Notes under the pieces: model-generated
Databases searched by the model: none
Told to the model about the DNA's origin: nothing
The model's input: only the letters and a program-made list of their open reading frames with translations
Origin: Xanthobacteraceae bacterium
Lineage (GTDB): Bacteria; Pseudomonadota; Alphaproteobacteria; Rhizobiales; Xanthobacteraceae
Direction of reading: 5' to 3'
Length of the DNA: 36,343 bases
NCBI GenBank assembly: GCA_030037885.1
Contig: JASHPU010000288.1
Coordinates: 1 to 36,343 of the forward strand
Shown: one piece after another, positions 1 to 7,321 of the stretch
How positions within the stretch are numbered: the first letter of the stretch is position 1
Layout of the letters: the number at the start of each line of letters is the position of its first letter
Translations under genes and position numbers: made by a program

Positions 1-416
1 GCCGCGCGCTCGAGCAGCGCGCAGGCCTTGTCGTGCACGTCGCGATACGACGACAGAACGCGCCACATCACGAATTTCGACGCGCGCCGGCCTTGGATCG
101 CCAGCAGCACGTTGTCGAGCACGGAGAGCTTCGGAAACAGGCTGGTGACCTGAAAGGTCCGCGCCATGCCGAAGCCGGTGCGCCGGTGGCTCGACCACGA
201 CGTCACATCGCGCCCGAACATCAGCACCTGCCCGGAGCTCGCCGGCAAAATGCCGCTGATCAGGTTGAACAACGTGGTCTTGCCGGCGCCGTTCGGCCCG
301 ATGATGGCCTTGCGGTCGCCGGGCATGACGGCGAGCGACACGCCGCGCACCGCGCGAAGCCCGCCGAAATTCTTCGACAGGCTTCGCAGCTCGAGCACCG
401 GGTCGGAGCGTTGCAT
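1..416 (-). CDS. livG: ABC transporter ATP-binding protein, LivG type (partial, C-terminus beyond window)
   Basis: Reading the minus strand from the ATG at 416 gives 138 codons open to the window edge. The peptide has the Walker A motif GPNGAGKTT at about residues 40-48 and a Q-loop region ARTFQ, typical of the LivG family that energises branched-chain-amino-acid-type uptake from the cytoplasmic face. Walker B and the signature motif lie outside the window. It is last of the visible genes of the livH-livM-binding protein-livG operon, separated from the binding-protein gene by 176 bp that hold a palindromic repeat. A GTG at 432-434 is a possible alternative start. LivG rather than LivF is inferred from the position and the RTFQ region. 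Confidence 0.9.
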   Translation of the reverse strand, partial: MQRSDPVLELRSLSKNFGGLRAVRGVSLAVMPGDRKAIIGPNGAGKTTLFNLISGILPASSGQVLMFGRDVTSWSSHRRTGFGMARTFQVTSLFPKLSVLDNVLLAIQGRRASKFVMWRVLSSYRDVHDKACALLERA

Positions 417-463
417 GCGCGGTTCTCGGTTCACGCGTCCGTTCGACTGGAACACCCCACTCT

Positions 464-581
464 CGTCATGCGCGGGCTTGACCCGCGCATCCATGCCGAC
501 CAGCCGCTGATTGATGCCTAGCAGCAAAGTTACATAAGCTGGAATGCCGCATGGATTGCCGGGTCAAGCCCGGCAATGACG
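464..581. repeat. Palindromic intergenic repeat
   Basis: Two head-to-head palindromes lie between the binding-protein gene and livG. The first has GCGCGGG/CCCGCGC around CTTGA (470-488); the second has TTGCCGGG/CCCGGCAA around TCAAG (555-575). The outer ends CGTCAT and ATGACG and inner ATCCATG/ATGGAT also pair, so the whole block can fold. This is the REP/BIME-like architecture common between genes in Bradyrhizobium relatives. It may stabilise the upstream mRNA or lower livG expression. Confidence 0.75.
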
Positions 582-592
582 ATTGGGGTGAC

Positions 593-1870
593 CTACTCGC
601 AATATTTACACGGCGGGAAGTCGCGGCTGTAGACCGGCTGCTTCAAGAACGCGTCCTTGCCGTAGGTCCAGAACTGGCTGACGTTCGGATAGGTCTTGAT
701 GACCACGTCCCAGAGCTCCGGCTTGTCGTAGCCGAACAGCTTCTTCTTCTCGACCTTCTTGATGTAGATGTTCTGCACCACGTTGCGCGTGTCGTCGAAG
801 CTGAGCGGTCCGCGCGGCGCGTCGACGTGCAGCGCCGCCATCTTGGCGATGAACGCTTCCGCTCCGGGCCACTTGCCGCCGGTCTGCCGCATCACGTCGT
901 CGATCATCATCGCCGTCGTGTAGTTGCTCTCGGAAAAATACGACGGCACCTTGCCGTATTTCGAGCGGTAGCTCTTCACGAATGCCTCGTTCGCCGGCGT
1001 CTGCAACGCGGCGCTGTACTGCTCGGCCGAGACATCGCCGATCACTTCGTCGCCCATGAACGGCAGCGAGGACTCGTCGTAGCTCACGCTGCCGCCGAGG
1101 ATCGGCCTGGTGTAGCCGGAATTGCGCAGCTGCTTGGGGAATTGCAGCGTCATCGGGCCGACCATCAGCGAAAACACCGCATCGGCGTCAGACCTGATGG
1201 TCGGAATATAGGGCCCGAAATCCTTGGTGCCGATCGGCGGCCAGATTTTCTGAATGATCTTGCCGCCGCAGCCCTCGAAGGTCTTCTGGAAGCCGCCGAC
1301 CGATTCGTAGCCGAACGCATAGTCGGCGGCGATGGCGGCGACCTTCTTGTAGCCCTGGTCGCAGGCCCATTGGCCGAGCGGATGCATGGGCTGGGAGCTG
1401 GTCCAGCTGGAACGGATGAAATACGGATACTTGCCGATCTGCCGCTGCGTGAGATCGTCGGCCGCCGTCACCGAGGAGATGTAGACGGTCTTCAGTTCGG
1501 TCGAGACCGGCGCCAGCGCGTAGCCCTCGGTGGCGAGCACGCCGCCGACGATCATCTGCACGTGGTTCTCGAGGATGAGCTTGCGCGCCTTGGTGACGGC
1601 GAGATCGGGCTTGCCCTGGCTGTCCTCGATGATCGGAACGACCTTGGCGCCGGCGAAGGTGCTGTGCGTCTGTTCCAGATACATCTTGAAGCCGTTGGTC
1701 ATGTCGGCACCGACCTGGGCGAAGATGCCGGTCACTGGCGCGATGATGCCGATGCGCAGCTCCTGTTGTTGCGCCGCCGCCGGCAGCGGCCGCAGCGCCA
1801 GCGCGGCGGCGACGGCGCATGCGAACAGAGCGGTTTGGCGCGCCAACTTGCTCGGCAACTTGCTGGTCAT
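593..1870 (-). CDS. Branched-chain-amino-acid-type ABC transporter substrate-binding protein
   Basis: A 425-residue periplasmic binding protein of the Peripla_BP_6 (LivK) family. The N-terminus is a signal peptide (basic start, hydrophobic LFACAVAAALAL, then PLPAAAQQQ). The mature part begins with the family hallmark LRIGIIAPVTGIFAQVG and continues with the two-lobed fold. It delivers a solute to the LivHM permease encoded just upstream, 43 bp away on the same strand. The length, larger than LivK of E. coli, fits members that bind aromatic acids or other organic acids, which agrees with the nearby catabolic cluster; this specificity is inference. The C-terminus ends in PPCKYCE, an unusual terminal cysteine pair. 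Confidence 0.93.
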   Translation of the reverse strand: MTSKLPSKLARQTALFACAVAAALALRPLPAAAQQQELRIGIIAPVTGIFAQVGADMTNGFKMYLEQTHSTFAGAKVVPIIEDSQGKPDLAVTKARKLILENHVQMIVGGVLATEGYALAPVSTELKTVYISSVTAADDLTQRQIGKYPYFIRSSWTSSQPMHPLGQWACDQGYKKVAAIAADYAFGYESVGGFQKTFEGCGGKIIQKIWPPIGTKDFGPYIPTIRSDADAVFSLMVGPMTLQFPKQLRNSGYTRPILGGSVSYDESSLPFMGDEVIGDVSAEQYSAALQTPANEAFVKSYRSKYGKVPSYFSESNYTTAMMIDDVMRQTGGKWPGAEAFIAKMAALHVDAPRGPLSFDDTRNVVQNIYIKKVEKKKLFGYDKPELWDVVIKTYPNVSQFWTYGKDAFLKQPVYSRDFPPCKYCE

Positions 1871-1913
1871 GACGTCACTCCCTCCGTTTATTTGATCGCC
1901 ATTTCTCGCGTTT

Positions 1914-2930
1914 TTATCCCGCCCGGCCTGCCGGCGCGGGCATCACCACGCCTTTAGCCGCGGCAGCGCCGGATGTCGCGCGCCATTCGCGCAGGCGCTG
2001 CGGGATGCTCATCAGGCCGCCGGGCAGATAGAGGATGACGAGGACGTAGATGCCGCCGAGCGCGTACTGCCACCAATGCACCAGCGTGCTCAGATATTCA
2101 CGTATGAAAAAAACGACCGCGGCGCCGATCACGCCGCCGACCAAAGTCCCGGCCCCGCCCAGCACCGCCATCAACAGCGCATCGACCGAGGTGGTCAGCA
2201 CCACGGCGTCGGTCGAAACGATGCCGGCGGTGTGCACCCACAACACCCCGGAAAGCCCGCCGAACGCGCCGGCGATGATGAACGCCAGATATTTGTGCAG
2301 CCAGGTATTGTAGCCCAGAACCTTCATGCGCAGTTCGCGCTCGCGAATGCCGACCAGGCTGCGGCCGAACGGCGACCGCACCAGCGTGTACAGCACCACA
2401 AGCGAGGCCGTGAACAGCGCGAACACCAGATAGAAGAACGTCACCTCGTTTGCGAGGTCGATGCCGAAAAATCGCGGGCGCTGCGACAGATTGATGCCGT
2501 TGTCGCCGCCGGTCAGCGAGTTCCAGCGATAGGCGAGCCCCCACACGCATTGCCCCAGCGCCAGCGTGATCATCAGAAAGTAGACGCCGCTGGCGCGCAT
2601 CGCGAATAGCCCGAACAGCGCCGCGAGCGCCGCGGCGCCGAGCATGGCGAGCGCCAGCACCAGCCAGAAATCGCCACCGAGCCCGATATGATAGCGGGTC
2701 GCCAGGATCGCGGTGAGATAAGCGCCGATGCCGAGGTAAGCGGCCTGGCCGAGCGAGGCGAGACCGGTGAAGCCGAGCAGGAGATCGACGCTCATCACCA
2801 GGATGGAAAAGGCGAAAGCGCGCGTTGCCAGCAAAATGATGAACGAACTCGTATGCGGCACGATCAATGCGACCGCCGCCAGCACGGCGGCAACGGCGAC
2901 GATTTTGACCTGCGCCCGGCTCATGTTCAT
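1914..2930 (-). CDS. livM: Branched-chain-amino-acid-type ABC transporter permease LivM
   Basis: A 338-residue polytopic inner-membrane permease. The start ATG at 2930 (MNMSRAQ) overlaps the stop of livH by four bases (ATGA), indicating translational coupling; the longer open frame upstream is only the antisense-like shadow of livH. The family pattern is visible: LLGFTGLASLGQAAYLGIGAYL near residue 60-80, then GLFAMRASGVYFLMITLA and the cytoplasmic loop SPFGRSLVGIRE with MKVLGYN, followed by GGLSGVL and the late GGAGTLVGGVIGA segment. It forms the translocation pore with LivH. The C-terminal tail is Ala/Gly-rich. Confidence 0.95.
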   Translation of the reverse strand: MNMSRAQVKIVAVAAVLAAVALIVPHTSSFIILLATRAFAFSILVMSVDLLLGFTGLASLGQAAYLGIGAYLTAILATRYHIGLGGDFWLVLALAMLGAAALAALFGLFAMRASGVYFLMITLALGQCVWGLAYRWNSLTGGDNGINLSQRPRFFGIDLANEVTFFYLVFALFTASLVVLYTLVRSPFGRSLVGIRERELRMKVLGYNTWLHKYLAFIIAGAFGGLSGVLWVHTAGIVSTDAVVLTTSVDALLMAVLGGAGTLVGGVIGAAVVFFIREYLSTLVHWWQYALGGIYVLVILYLPGGLMSIPQRLREWRATSGAAAAKGVVMPAPAGRAG

Positions 2931-3787
2931 TCCCGCCCGAACAAGCCGGTCGGCCGTACCGCGAGGATCAGCGCCATCGGCGCGTACAATGTGAAGTAGG
3001 ATACCTCCGGAAATAGTGCCTTGCCGAAATTGTCGGCAAGCCCGACGATGAGCGCGCCGATCGCGGCGCCGCCGAGACTGCCCATGCCGCCGATGATCAC
3101 CACCGCGAAGGCGATCGGCAGCATCTCGAAATCGAGCCCGGGATAAACGCCCAGGAAGGCGCCGCCGATGACGCCGCCGACCGCCGCCAGCGCGGCGCCG
3201 AGCGCGAAGATCAAGGTCGAGATCAACGACGTGTTGATGCCGACCCCGCGCGCCATCTGGGCGTCGTCGACGGTGGCGCGGACGGCGGCGCCGAGCCGGG
3301 TCTTTTCCATCGTGAGCCACAGCAAGAGCCCGATCGCCAACGCGACGCCGATCATGAAAATCCGGTACACCGGCAGGTGCAGGCCGCCGACCACGATGCT
3401 GCGGCTCAGCGCGGCGGGCGGATCGATGTCGAACGGATTGCCGGTCCAGATGTCGAGCGCCGCCTGCTGGAACAGAAAGGCAAAGCCGACGGTCAGCAAA
3501 ACCTGCCGCAGCGGATCGAAGCCCAGCGGGCGGAGGAACACCCGCTCCATGACCAGGCCGAGCAGCGCGATGGCGATGGCCGCTGCCGGTATCGCCAAGA
3601 CCCAGGAGCCGGTGCTCCAGATCACCGAGAGCGCCACGTAGCCGCCGAGCAGAAAATACGAGCCGTGCGCCAGATTGACGATGCGCATGACGCCGAAAAT
3701 CAGCGACAGTCCGCTGCCGACCAGGAACAGGAGCGCGCCGTAGGACAGGCCGTTAAAGGTTTGGATCAGCCAAAACTGCGCATTCAC
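2927..3787 (-). CDS. livH: Branched-chain-amino-acid-type ABC transporter permease LivH
   Basis: A 286-residue polytopic inner-membrane permease, the usual length for LivH. Visible family features are the N-terminal FNGLSYGALLFLVGSGL segment, LIFGVMRIVNLAHGSYF, the loop TRLGAAVRATVDDAQMA contacting the ATPase, and GGMGSLGGAAIGALIVG near the C-terminus. It is the first gene of the operon and pairs with LivM, which overlaps it by four bases. The 250 bp upstream to the divergent GIY-YIG gene should hold the operon promoter, but I could not identify a clear one there. Confidence 0.95.
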   Translation of the reverse strand: MNAQFWLIQTFNGLSYGALLFLVGSGLSLIFGVMRIVNLAHGSYFLLGGYVALSVIWSTGSWVLAIPAAAIAIALLGLVMERVFLRPLGFDPLRQVLLTVGFAFLFQQAALDIWTGNPFDIDPPAALSRSIVVGGLHLPVYRIFMIGVALAIGLLLWLTMEKTRLGAAVRATVDDAQMARGVGINTSLISTLIFALGAALAAVGGVIGGAFLGVYPGLDFEMLPIAFAVVIIGGMGSLGGAAIGALIVGLADNFGKALFPEVSYFTLYAPMALILAVRPTGLFGRE

Positions 3788-4037
3788 GAGCCCGTCCCCT
3801 CGCCGGCGCCGGCCGGGTCAGCTTAGCTCAGCCCTGCCCGCCCTGACCATGGCCGCAATGCCGCATTGCCGGGCGGGCTTGGCCGCGGCCCGGTCCCGCA
3901 ACCGCGAGCCGGACGAGCCGGGAGGGCCTCCACCGCCTAGTGCGCATCGCGCAGCCGGGCAGACCAACTCTTGCGGGTCTGGCACCGGTCGGGCAAATTA
4001 GATGCTGATGCGCTAGGGCTATAAAGCGGGGATCGCC

Positions 4038-4559
4038 ATGAGCGATTGCTTTCAGATTTACGGGCCTTTTGAAATAGAGAATAAGCAGAAGATCGTCGAC
4101 AGAGAACATCAAAATGCCTACTGGGACAATTGCGTTGACAAGGAGCATTACGAGTTGTCAATGGCCAAAGGCCTATATCTTTTTTCCCTCAGGAATGCTG
4201 AAAACTACAATCCGCAGTATGTAGGAATGACCGAGCGAGATTTTAGAACGGAGGTTTTCAATGACCGAAACACGGTCATGATATTTAAGCATTTCCTGGA
4301 GGAAAGAGGCGTACTGTGTTTGCACCTGCTGGCAAAACCAAAACAGACGCAGAGAGGATTCTCAATAAATATCAGCGACAAGGAATTGTTCTGGCTTGAA
4401 GATTACATTCAGCAAACTTGCCGAATAAAAAATCCATATTTGTTGAATATAGGCAAAAGCAAATTTCTCTTGAAGACCGCCATACAAGGCATAACGGATA
4501 GTACCGCTAGCAGAGGAGCAAACATCACAACATTCAGGAATGCGCTGGGTATAGATTAA
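4038..4559 (+). CDS. Orphan GIY-YIG nuclease-like protein, AT-rich
   Basis: A 173-residue protein with no close relative that I recognise. It carries a plausible GIY-YIG nuclease core: GLY at residues 45-47, YVG at 61-63, an Arg at 70, a Glu at 121 within ELFWLEDYIQQ, and NPYLLNIGK at 132-140, matching the order Gly-Tyr, Tyr-Gly, Arg, Glu, Asn of that superfamily. No extra DNA-binding domain is evident, so the target is unknown. The gene is clearly AT-richer than its neighbours and uses codons such as ATA, AAA and TTT that are rare around it, suggesting transfer. It stands alone: divergent from livH and convergent with the secreted-protein operon. The ATG at 4038 has only a weak purine stretch upstream. 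The preceding 250 bp contain a small stem (CAGACC/GGTCTG around 3962-3983) but no gene. Confidence 0.75.
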   Translation: MSDCFQIYGPFEIENKQKIVDREHQNAYWDNCVDKEHYELSMAKGLYLFSLRNAENYNPQYVGMTERDFRTEVFNDRNTVMIFKHFLEERGVLCLHLLAKPKQTQRGFSINISDKELFWLEDYIQQTCRIKNPYLLNIGKSKFLLKTAIQGITDSTASRGANITTFRNALGID

Positions 4560-4566
4560 TAGCGAG

Positions 4567-4604
4567 CGTAGCCCGGATTTCGCTGCCGCTTAATCCGGGC
4601 TACG
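4567..4604. repeat. Palindrome between convergent genes
   Basis: Perfect 13-bp inverted repeat CGTAGCCCGGATT / AATCCGGGCTACG around a 12-base loop, lying between the convergent GIY-YIG and secreted-protein genes. A related but degenerate copy is at 33888-33919. It may act as a bidirectional terminator, though no long T-tract follows. Confidence 0.7.
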
Positions 4605-4632
4605 TTTGCTTGCGCGATGCGCCTGCCGGCCG

Positions 4633-6216
4633 TCACTTTTTGGGCATCGGACAGACGGTCGTTCGCGATTGAAAGATGGCGCGCGGTCCCTGCATGATGT
4701 CCGGGTCGGCCCCGGTGGTCGATCCCGGCCGGAGATAGGCGCGTTGCGTGATCGCGATCGGGACGCCGAGCGGCACGTCGGCGGTCGCTATCTTGACGCA
4801 GTGGGTTCGCGCCCCGCAATCTCGCGCGAAAAATTCGACATAGAGCTTGGGCAGCGCCGCCTTCAGCGCGGGCGACGCCGAATCGTAGAGCCCGAGGCTT
4901 TTCAGGACCGCTTCGGCAGAACCGGTCATGTCGCCGCTGTAGAACCCGACGGCCTGACCATTGGTTTGCGATGTGCTCGCCACGCCGGCCGTGGTCTGTC
5001 CGTTGTAGACCGACAGCGAGAGATACGAGGCGTTGTCGGTCACGGCGTGGTTGACGCCGGTAAAGATCGCCGCGTTGCCGCTCATCAACGTGCCGATGAC
5101 AGAGGTCCGGTAGGCATCGGTGTCCTGGTTGTCGGCAAGGCAAGACCTTCCCTCGGCGATGCAATCCTTGCCGACCAGAGTGCCGTAGGGCTCATGATTT
5201 TCATCGACGTGATCGCTCTGCGACGCGTTGCAGGTTCTGGTGGGACCGGCGCTTTGGTGTTCCTTCAGCCAGCCTGCAAGCAGCCCGGACAATTCGTCGA
5301 ACGGCGGCGCCAGGCTCGCTTCGTCGTTTCCGGTCTTGGGCGTATATGTCTGCGTTGGATATTGCGGCGGTGCCATCCGGCTCGGCGGCAGCGCGACGCG
5401 GTACACCTGGATGTTCGACTTGAGATTGCTCAGCCATTGCGACGAAGCCGTCGCATCCTCCGGCAAGGCGTAGCGGAACAGCGTGATGTGGTCGTCGGCC
5501 GCAAACGTCGTGCCGGTTTTGACATTGGCGCCGACCGGCTCGACGAAGATGCGCTTGGCATCAAGTCCGGACGCCGCCGCATCCGACACGATGTAATCGG
5601 CCAGCTTCGGGTCGGAGGTCGTCACGTACACGATCGGGTCGCCGCCCCAGAATGAACCGATCCTGTTCTGCACGATCACGTTGTTGACGTCATTGCCCAC
5701 ACTGCCGAGAATCTCGTACCGGCTGGGATCGGGCGAGATTGTCGCGTCGGCGGCGGCGCTTGCCGGGTAGTCGCTCGCCGATCGCGTGAACACGTAGCTT
5801 TGATAGCCGAGATAAGCGAGCCGCGGCGGCGGCGACATGATGACGACGAGCGCATCGCCGCCGGCGAGGCGGTAGAACATATTGCTCGGCGAGCCGGCCT
5901 TGCCGGGCGTTGCGGTCTGGCCCGGCATGGTGAAGCCGCTGGCGTAGTATGGATCGACAACGGTGCCGTCGAGCGGCGGCACCGGAACCAGGTAAGGTGC
6001 GGCGGCATTGTTGCCGAAGCAGGTGCCAAAGACCGCTATGAATTGCTGGCACGCCGCATTGTCGACTTCGAAGATCGTTCCCTGGTCGACGAAATAGGTG
6101 TGACCCAGTTTTTCGATCCACGCCTTCCAGGCGTTCATGTCGCTGGCGTGACCGGCATCCGTGACGGCGACGCCGGCCAGGAGACTCAGAAGGATCGTGA
6201 TGATCCGCGCTCGCAT
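4633..6216 (-). CDS. Secreted protein of unknown function, 527 aa
   Basis: I do not recognise a named family. The start ATG at 6216 follows a strong GGGGGAAG ribosome site; a GTG at 6231 in frame would place that site inside the coding region. The N-terminus MRARIITILLSLLAGVAVTD followed by AGHASD is a Sec signal peptide with a likely cut after HAS. The mature protein has no further membrane helix, is rich in Ser, Thr, Asp and Gly, and has about nine scattered cysteines, including CIAEGRSC and CGARTHC near the C-terminal third, consistent with disulphides in the periplasm or medium. It lies 42 bp behind another secreted protein (6259-6969) on the same strand and is probably co-transcribed with it from the promoter at 7011-7039. 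Confidence 0.85.
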   Translation of the reverse strand: MRARIITILLSLLAGVAVTDAGHASDMNAWKAWIEKLGHTYFVDQGTIFEVDNAACQQFIAVFGTCFGNNAAAPYLVPVPPLDGTVVDPYYASGFTMPGQTATPGKAGSPSNMFYRLAGGDALVVIMSPPPRLAYLGYQSYVFTRSASDYPASAAADATISPDPSRYEILGSVGNDVNNVIVQNRIGSFWGGDPIVYVTTSDPKLADYIVSDAAASGLDAKRIFVEPVGANVKTGTTFAADDHITLFRYALPEDATASSQWLSNLKSNIQVYRVALPPSRMAPPQYPTQTYTPKTGNDEASLAPPFDELSGLLAGWLKEHQSAGPTRTCNASQSDHVDENHEPYGTLVGKDCIAEGRSCLADNQDTDAYRTSVIGTLMSGNAAIFTGVNHAVTDNASYLSLSVYNGQTTAGVASTSQTNGQAVGFYSGDMTGSAEAVLKSLGLYDSASPALKAALPKLYVEFFARDCGARTHCVKIATADVPLGVPIAITQRAYLRPGSTTGADPDIMQGPRAIFQSRTTVCPMPKK

Positions 6217-6258
6217 GATGGCTTCCCCCACTTTCCGCTTTGGCGGGTGATTGAGACG

Positions 6259-6969
6259 TCAGCGCTTCTGATATGTGTCCTGCAGGTCGTCGTGAGTGAT
6301 GGTTGCCAGGCCGTTGGAATTTAATTCCAAGTCCTGTTGAAGGATTTCGGTTTTATAGGTCCAGCCGGCGGGAAGCTTGAGGCGGGAGCCGAGCGACGGC
6401 AGATCGGACATTTTCAGATTGGGATCGACCTGCTGCGAATAGCTTTGCATGATATAGACGGCGCCGCTGGGATCGGTGAGTTCGAACACCGCCTTGTGGG
6501 CGTCGTAGATCCAAATCGTCGTTCGCGAAATCTCCGTGGTGGTATACGGCGTCTGAGTGAGCCCGCCCTTCAGGGCGCTGAGCGGCACTTGCGTGCTGGC
6601 GACCTTGGTCATTTCGAGGCCGCCGAAATTCTTCGTCTCTCCTGAGCCGGAAACGTCCAGGCCGTTGATCGCATCCATCACCCAATGGCGTGGCCCGTTG
6701 AGAAAAATCACATCGGCGGCGTTCTCCTTCTTCAGCCTGTTCAGATTCAAGGACGACATCTTGTGTTGTGGGCAATAACTGTATCCGATCGTATTGAAGG
6801 TCGGCGTATTTATCTTGGCTGCATAGATATATCCAAGCAAGATCTCGCAATACCTCCGGTCCCGAAGATCTGCCGCGCCCTGTGATCCGGTCTGTGCCCG
6901 CGCCGTCGTTGCGAGCGATCCGAGCAAAGTTGCGGCAGCGAAAGCGGTTGCCAGAGAGATGGTGCGCAT
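6259..6969 (-). CDS. Conserved-looking secreted protein of unknown function, 236 aa
   Basis: Start ATG at 6969 chosen because GGAAGGA lies five bases upstream; an in-frame GTG at 6984 would swallow that site. MRTISLATAFAAATLLGSL followed by ATTARAQTG is a clear Sec signal peptide with an A-R-A cut. The mature part opens with RRYCEILLGYIY and contains FLNGPRHWVMDAI, FGGLEMTKV, VYIMQSYSQQVDP and LATITHDDLQDTYQ. These compact motifs look like a conserved family, one I seem to have met in proteobacteria and actinobacteria without an assigned function; that recollection is unverified. Two cysteines remain after cleavage and could form a disulphide. First gene of the two-gene secreted operon. Confidence 0.85.
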   Translation of the reverse strand: MRTISLATAFAAATLLGSLATTARAQTGSQGAADLRDRRYCEILLGYIYAAKINTPTFNTIGYSYCPQHKMSSLNLNRLKKENAADVIFLNGPRHWVMDAINGLDVSGSGETKNFGGLEMTKVASTQVPLSALKGGLTQTPYTTTEISRTTIWIYDAHKAVFELTDPSGAVYIMQSYSQQVDPNLKMSDLPSLGSRLKLPAGWTYKTEILQQDLELNSNGLATITHDDLQDTYQKR

Positions 6970-7010
6970 AAAAATCCTTCCCACGGTTTGAAGCGTCTTC
7001 TACCAAAGAG

Positions 7011-7039
7011 AGTATATCAAAAAAATACCCTCATAGCAA
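7011..7039 (-). promoter_or_regulatory. Sigma70-type promoter of the secreted-protein operon
   Basis: On the minus strand TTGCTA (7034-7039) is followed by 17 bases and TATACT (7011-7016), a close match to the -35/-10 consensus. The spacer contains a T7 run. The -10 ends 42 bp before the ATG at 6969, leaving a leader of about 35 bases that contains the GGAAGGA ribosome site. Confidence 0.65.
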
Positions 7040-7058
7040 GAGTTGCGACGCCCCAAGC

Positions 7059-7096
7059 AGATGATTTCAGGTTGATTAGATGATTTTGGGTTAATG
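7059..7096. repeat. Imperfect 19-bp tandem repeat
   Basis: Two adjacent copies beginning AGATGATTT (7059-7077 and 7078-7096) match at 15 of 19 positions. They lie about 45 bp upstream of the promoter at 7011-7039, in the gap between divergent genes, so they could be a regulator site for the secreted operon. Function not shown. Confidence 0.5.
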
Positions 7097-7106
7097 GACT
7101 GTATCG

Positions 7107-7291
7107 TCATTGCGAGCAGCCGCCGGGTCCGGACCGAAGCGGGCGACCCGACGACAAGCGCTGCGACGGAGCAATCCGCCACCCTGACGGTCCCCCCGCT
7201 CGCCGCTCGCCGTTGCATCCGCGCGCCATGACGCGATCATTGTGGCTTCACAATTTCGGGTTTATGGTCGCCCGACGCCGCCGCAATGACA
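7107..7291. repeat. Dispersed-repeat-like element with TCATTGCGAG / CGCAATGAC ends
   Basis: The block opens with TCATTGCGAGC and closes with CCGCCGCAATGAC, so its ends are partly inverted. Inside are GCGGGCGACCC ... GACGGAGCAATCC and GTCGCCCGACGCC, in the style of the intergenic repeats that read TCATTGCGAGC ... GAAGCAATCC in Bradyrhizobium relatives. A compact relative with perfect ends is at 16465-16501. The right end runs into the region used as a possible start codon (7286) of the oxidase gene. Confidence 0.5.
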
Positions 7292-7321
7292 GAAATTCGT
7301 CAGCACAACAAACCCGATCCC

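Noticed and set aside
3860-4000. Possible tRNA or small RNA before the GIY-YIG gene
   Set aside because: A CAGACC/GGTCTG stem is present, but no cloverleaf, no terminator and no promoter could be recognised.
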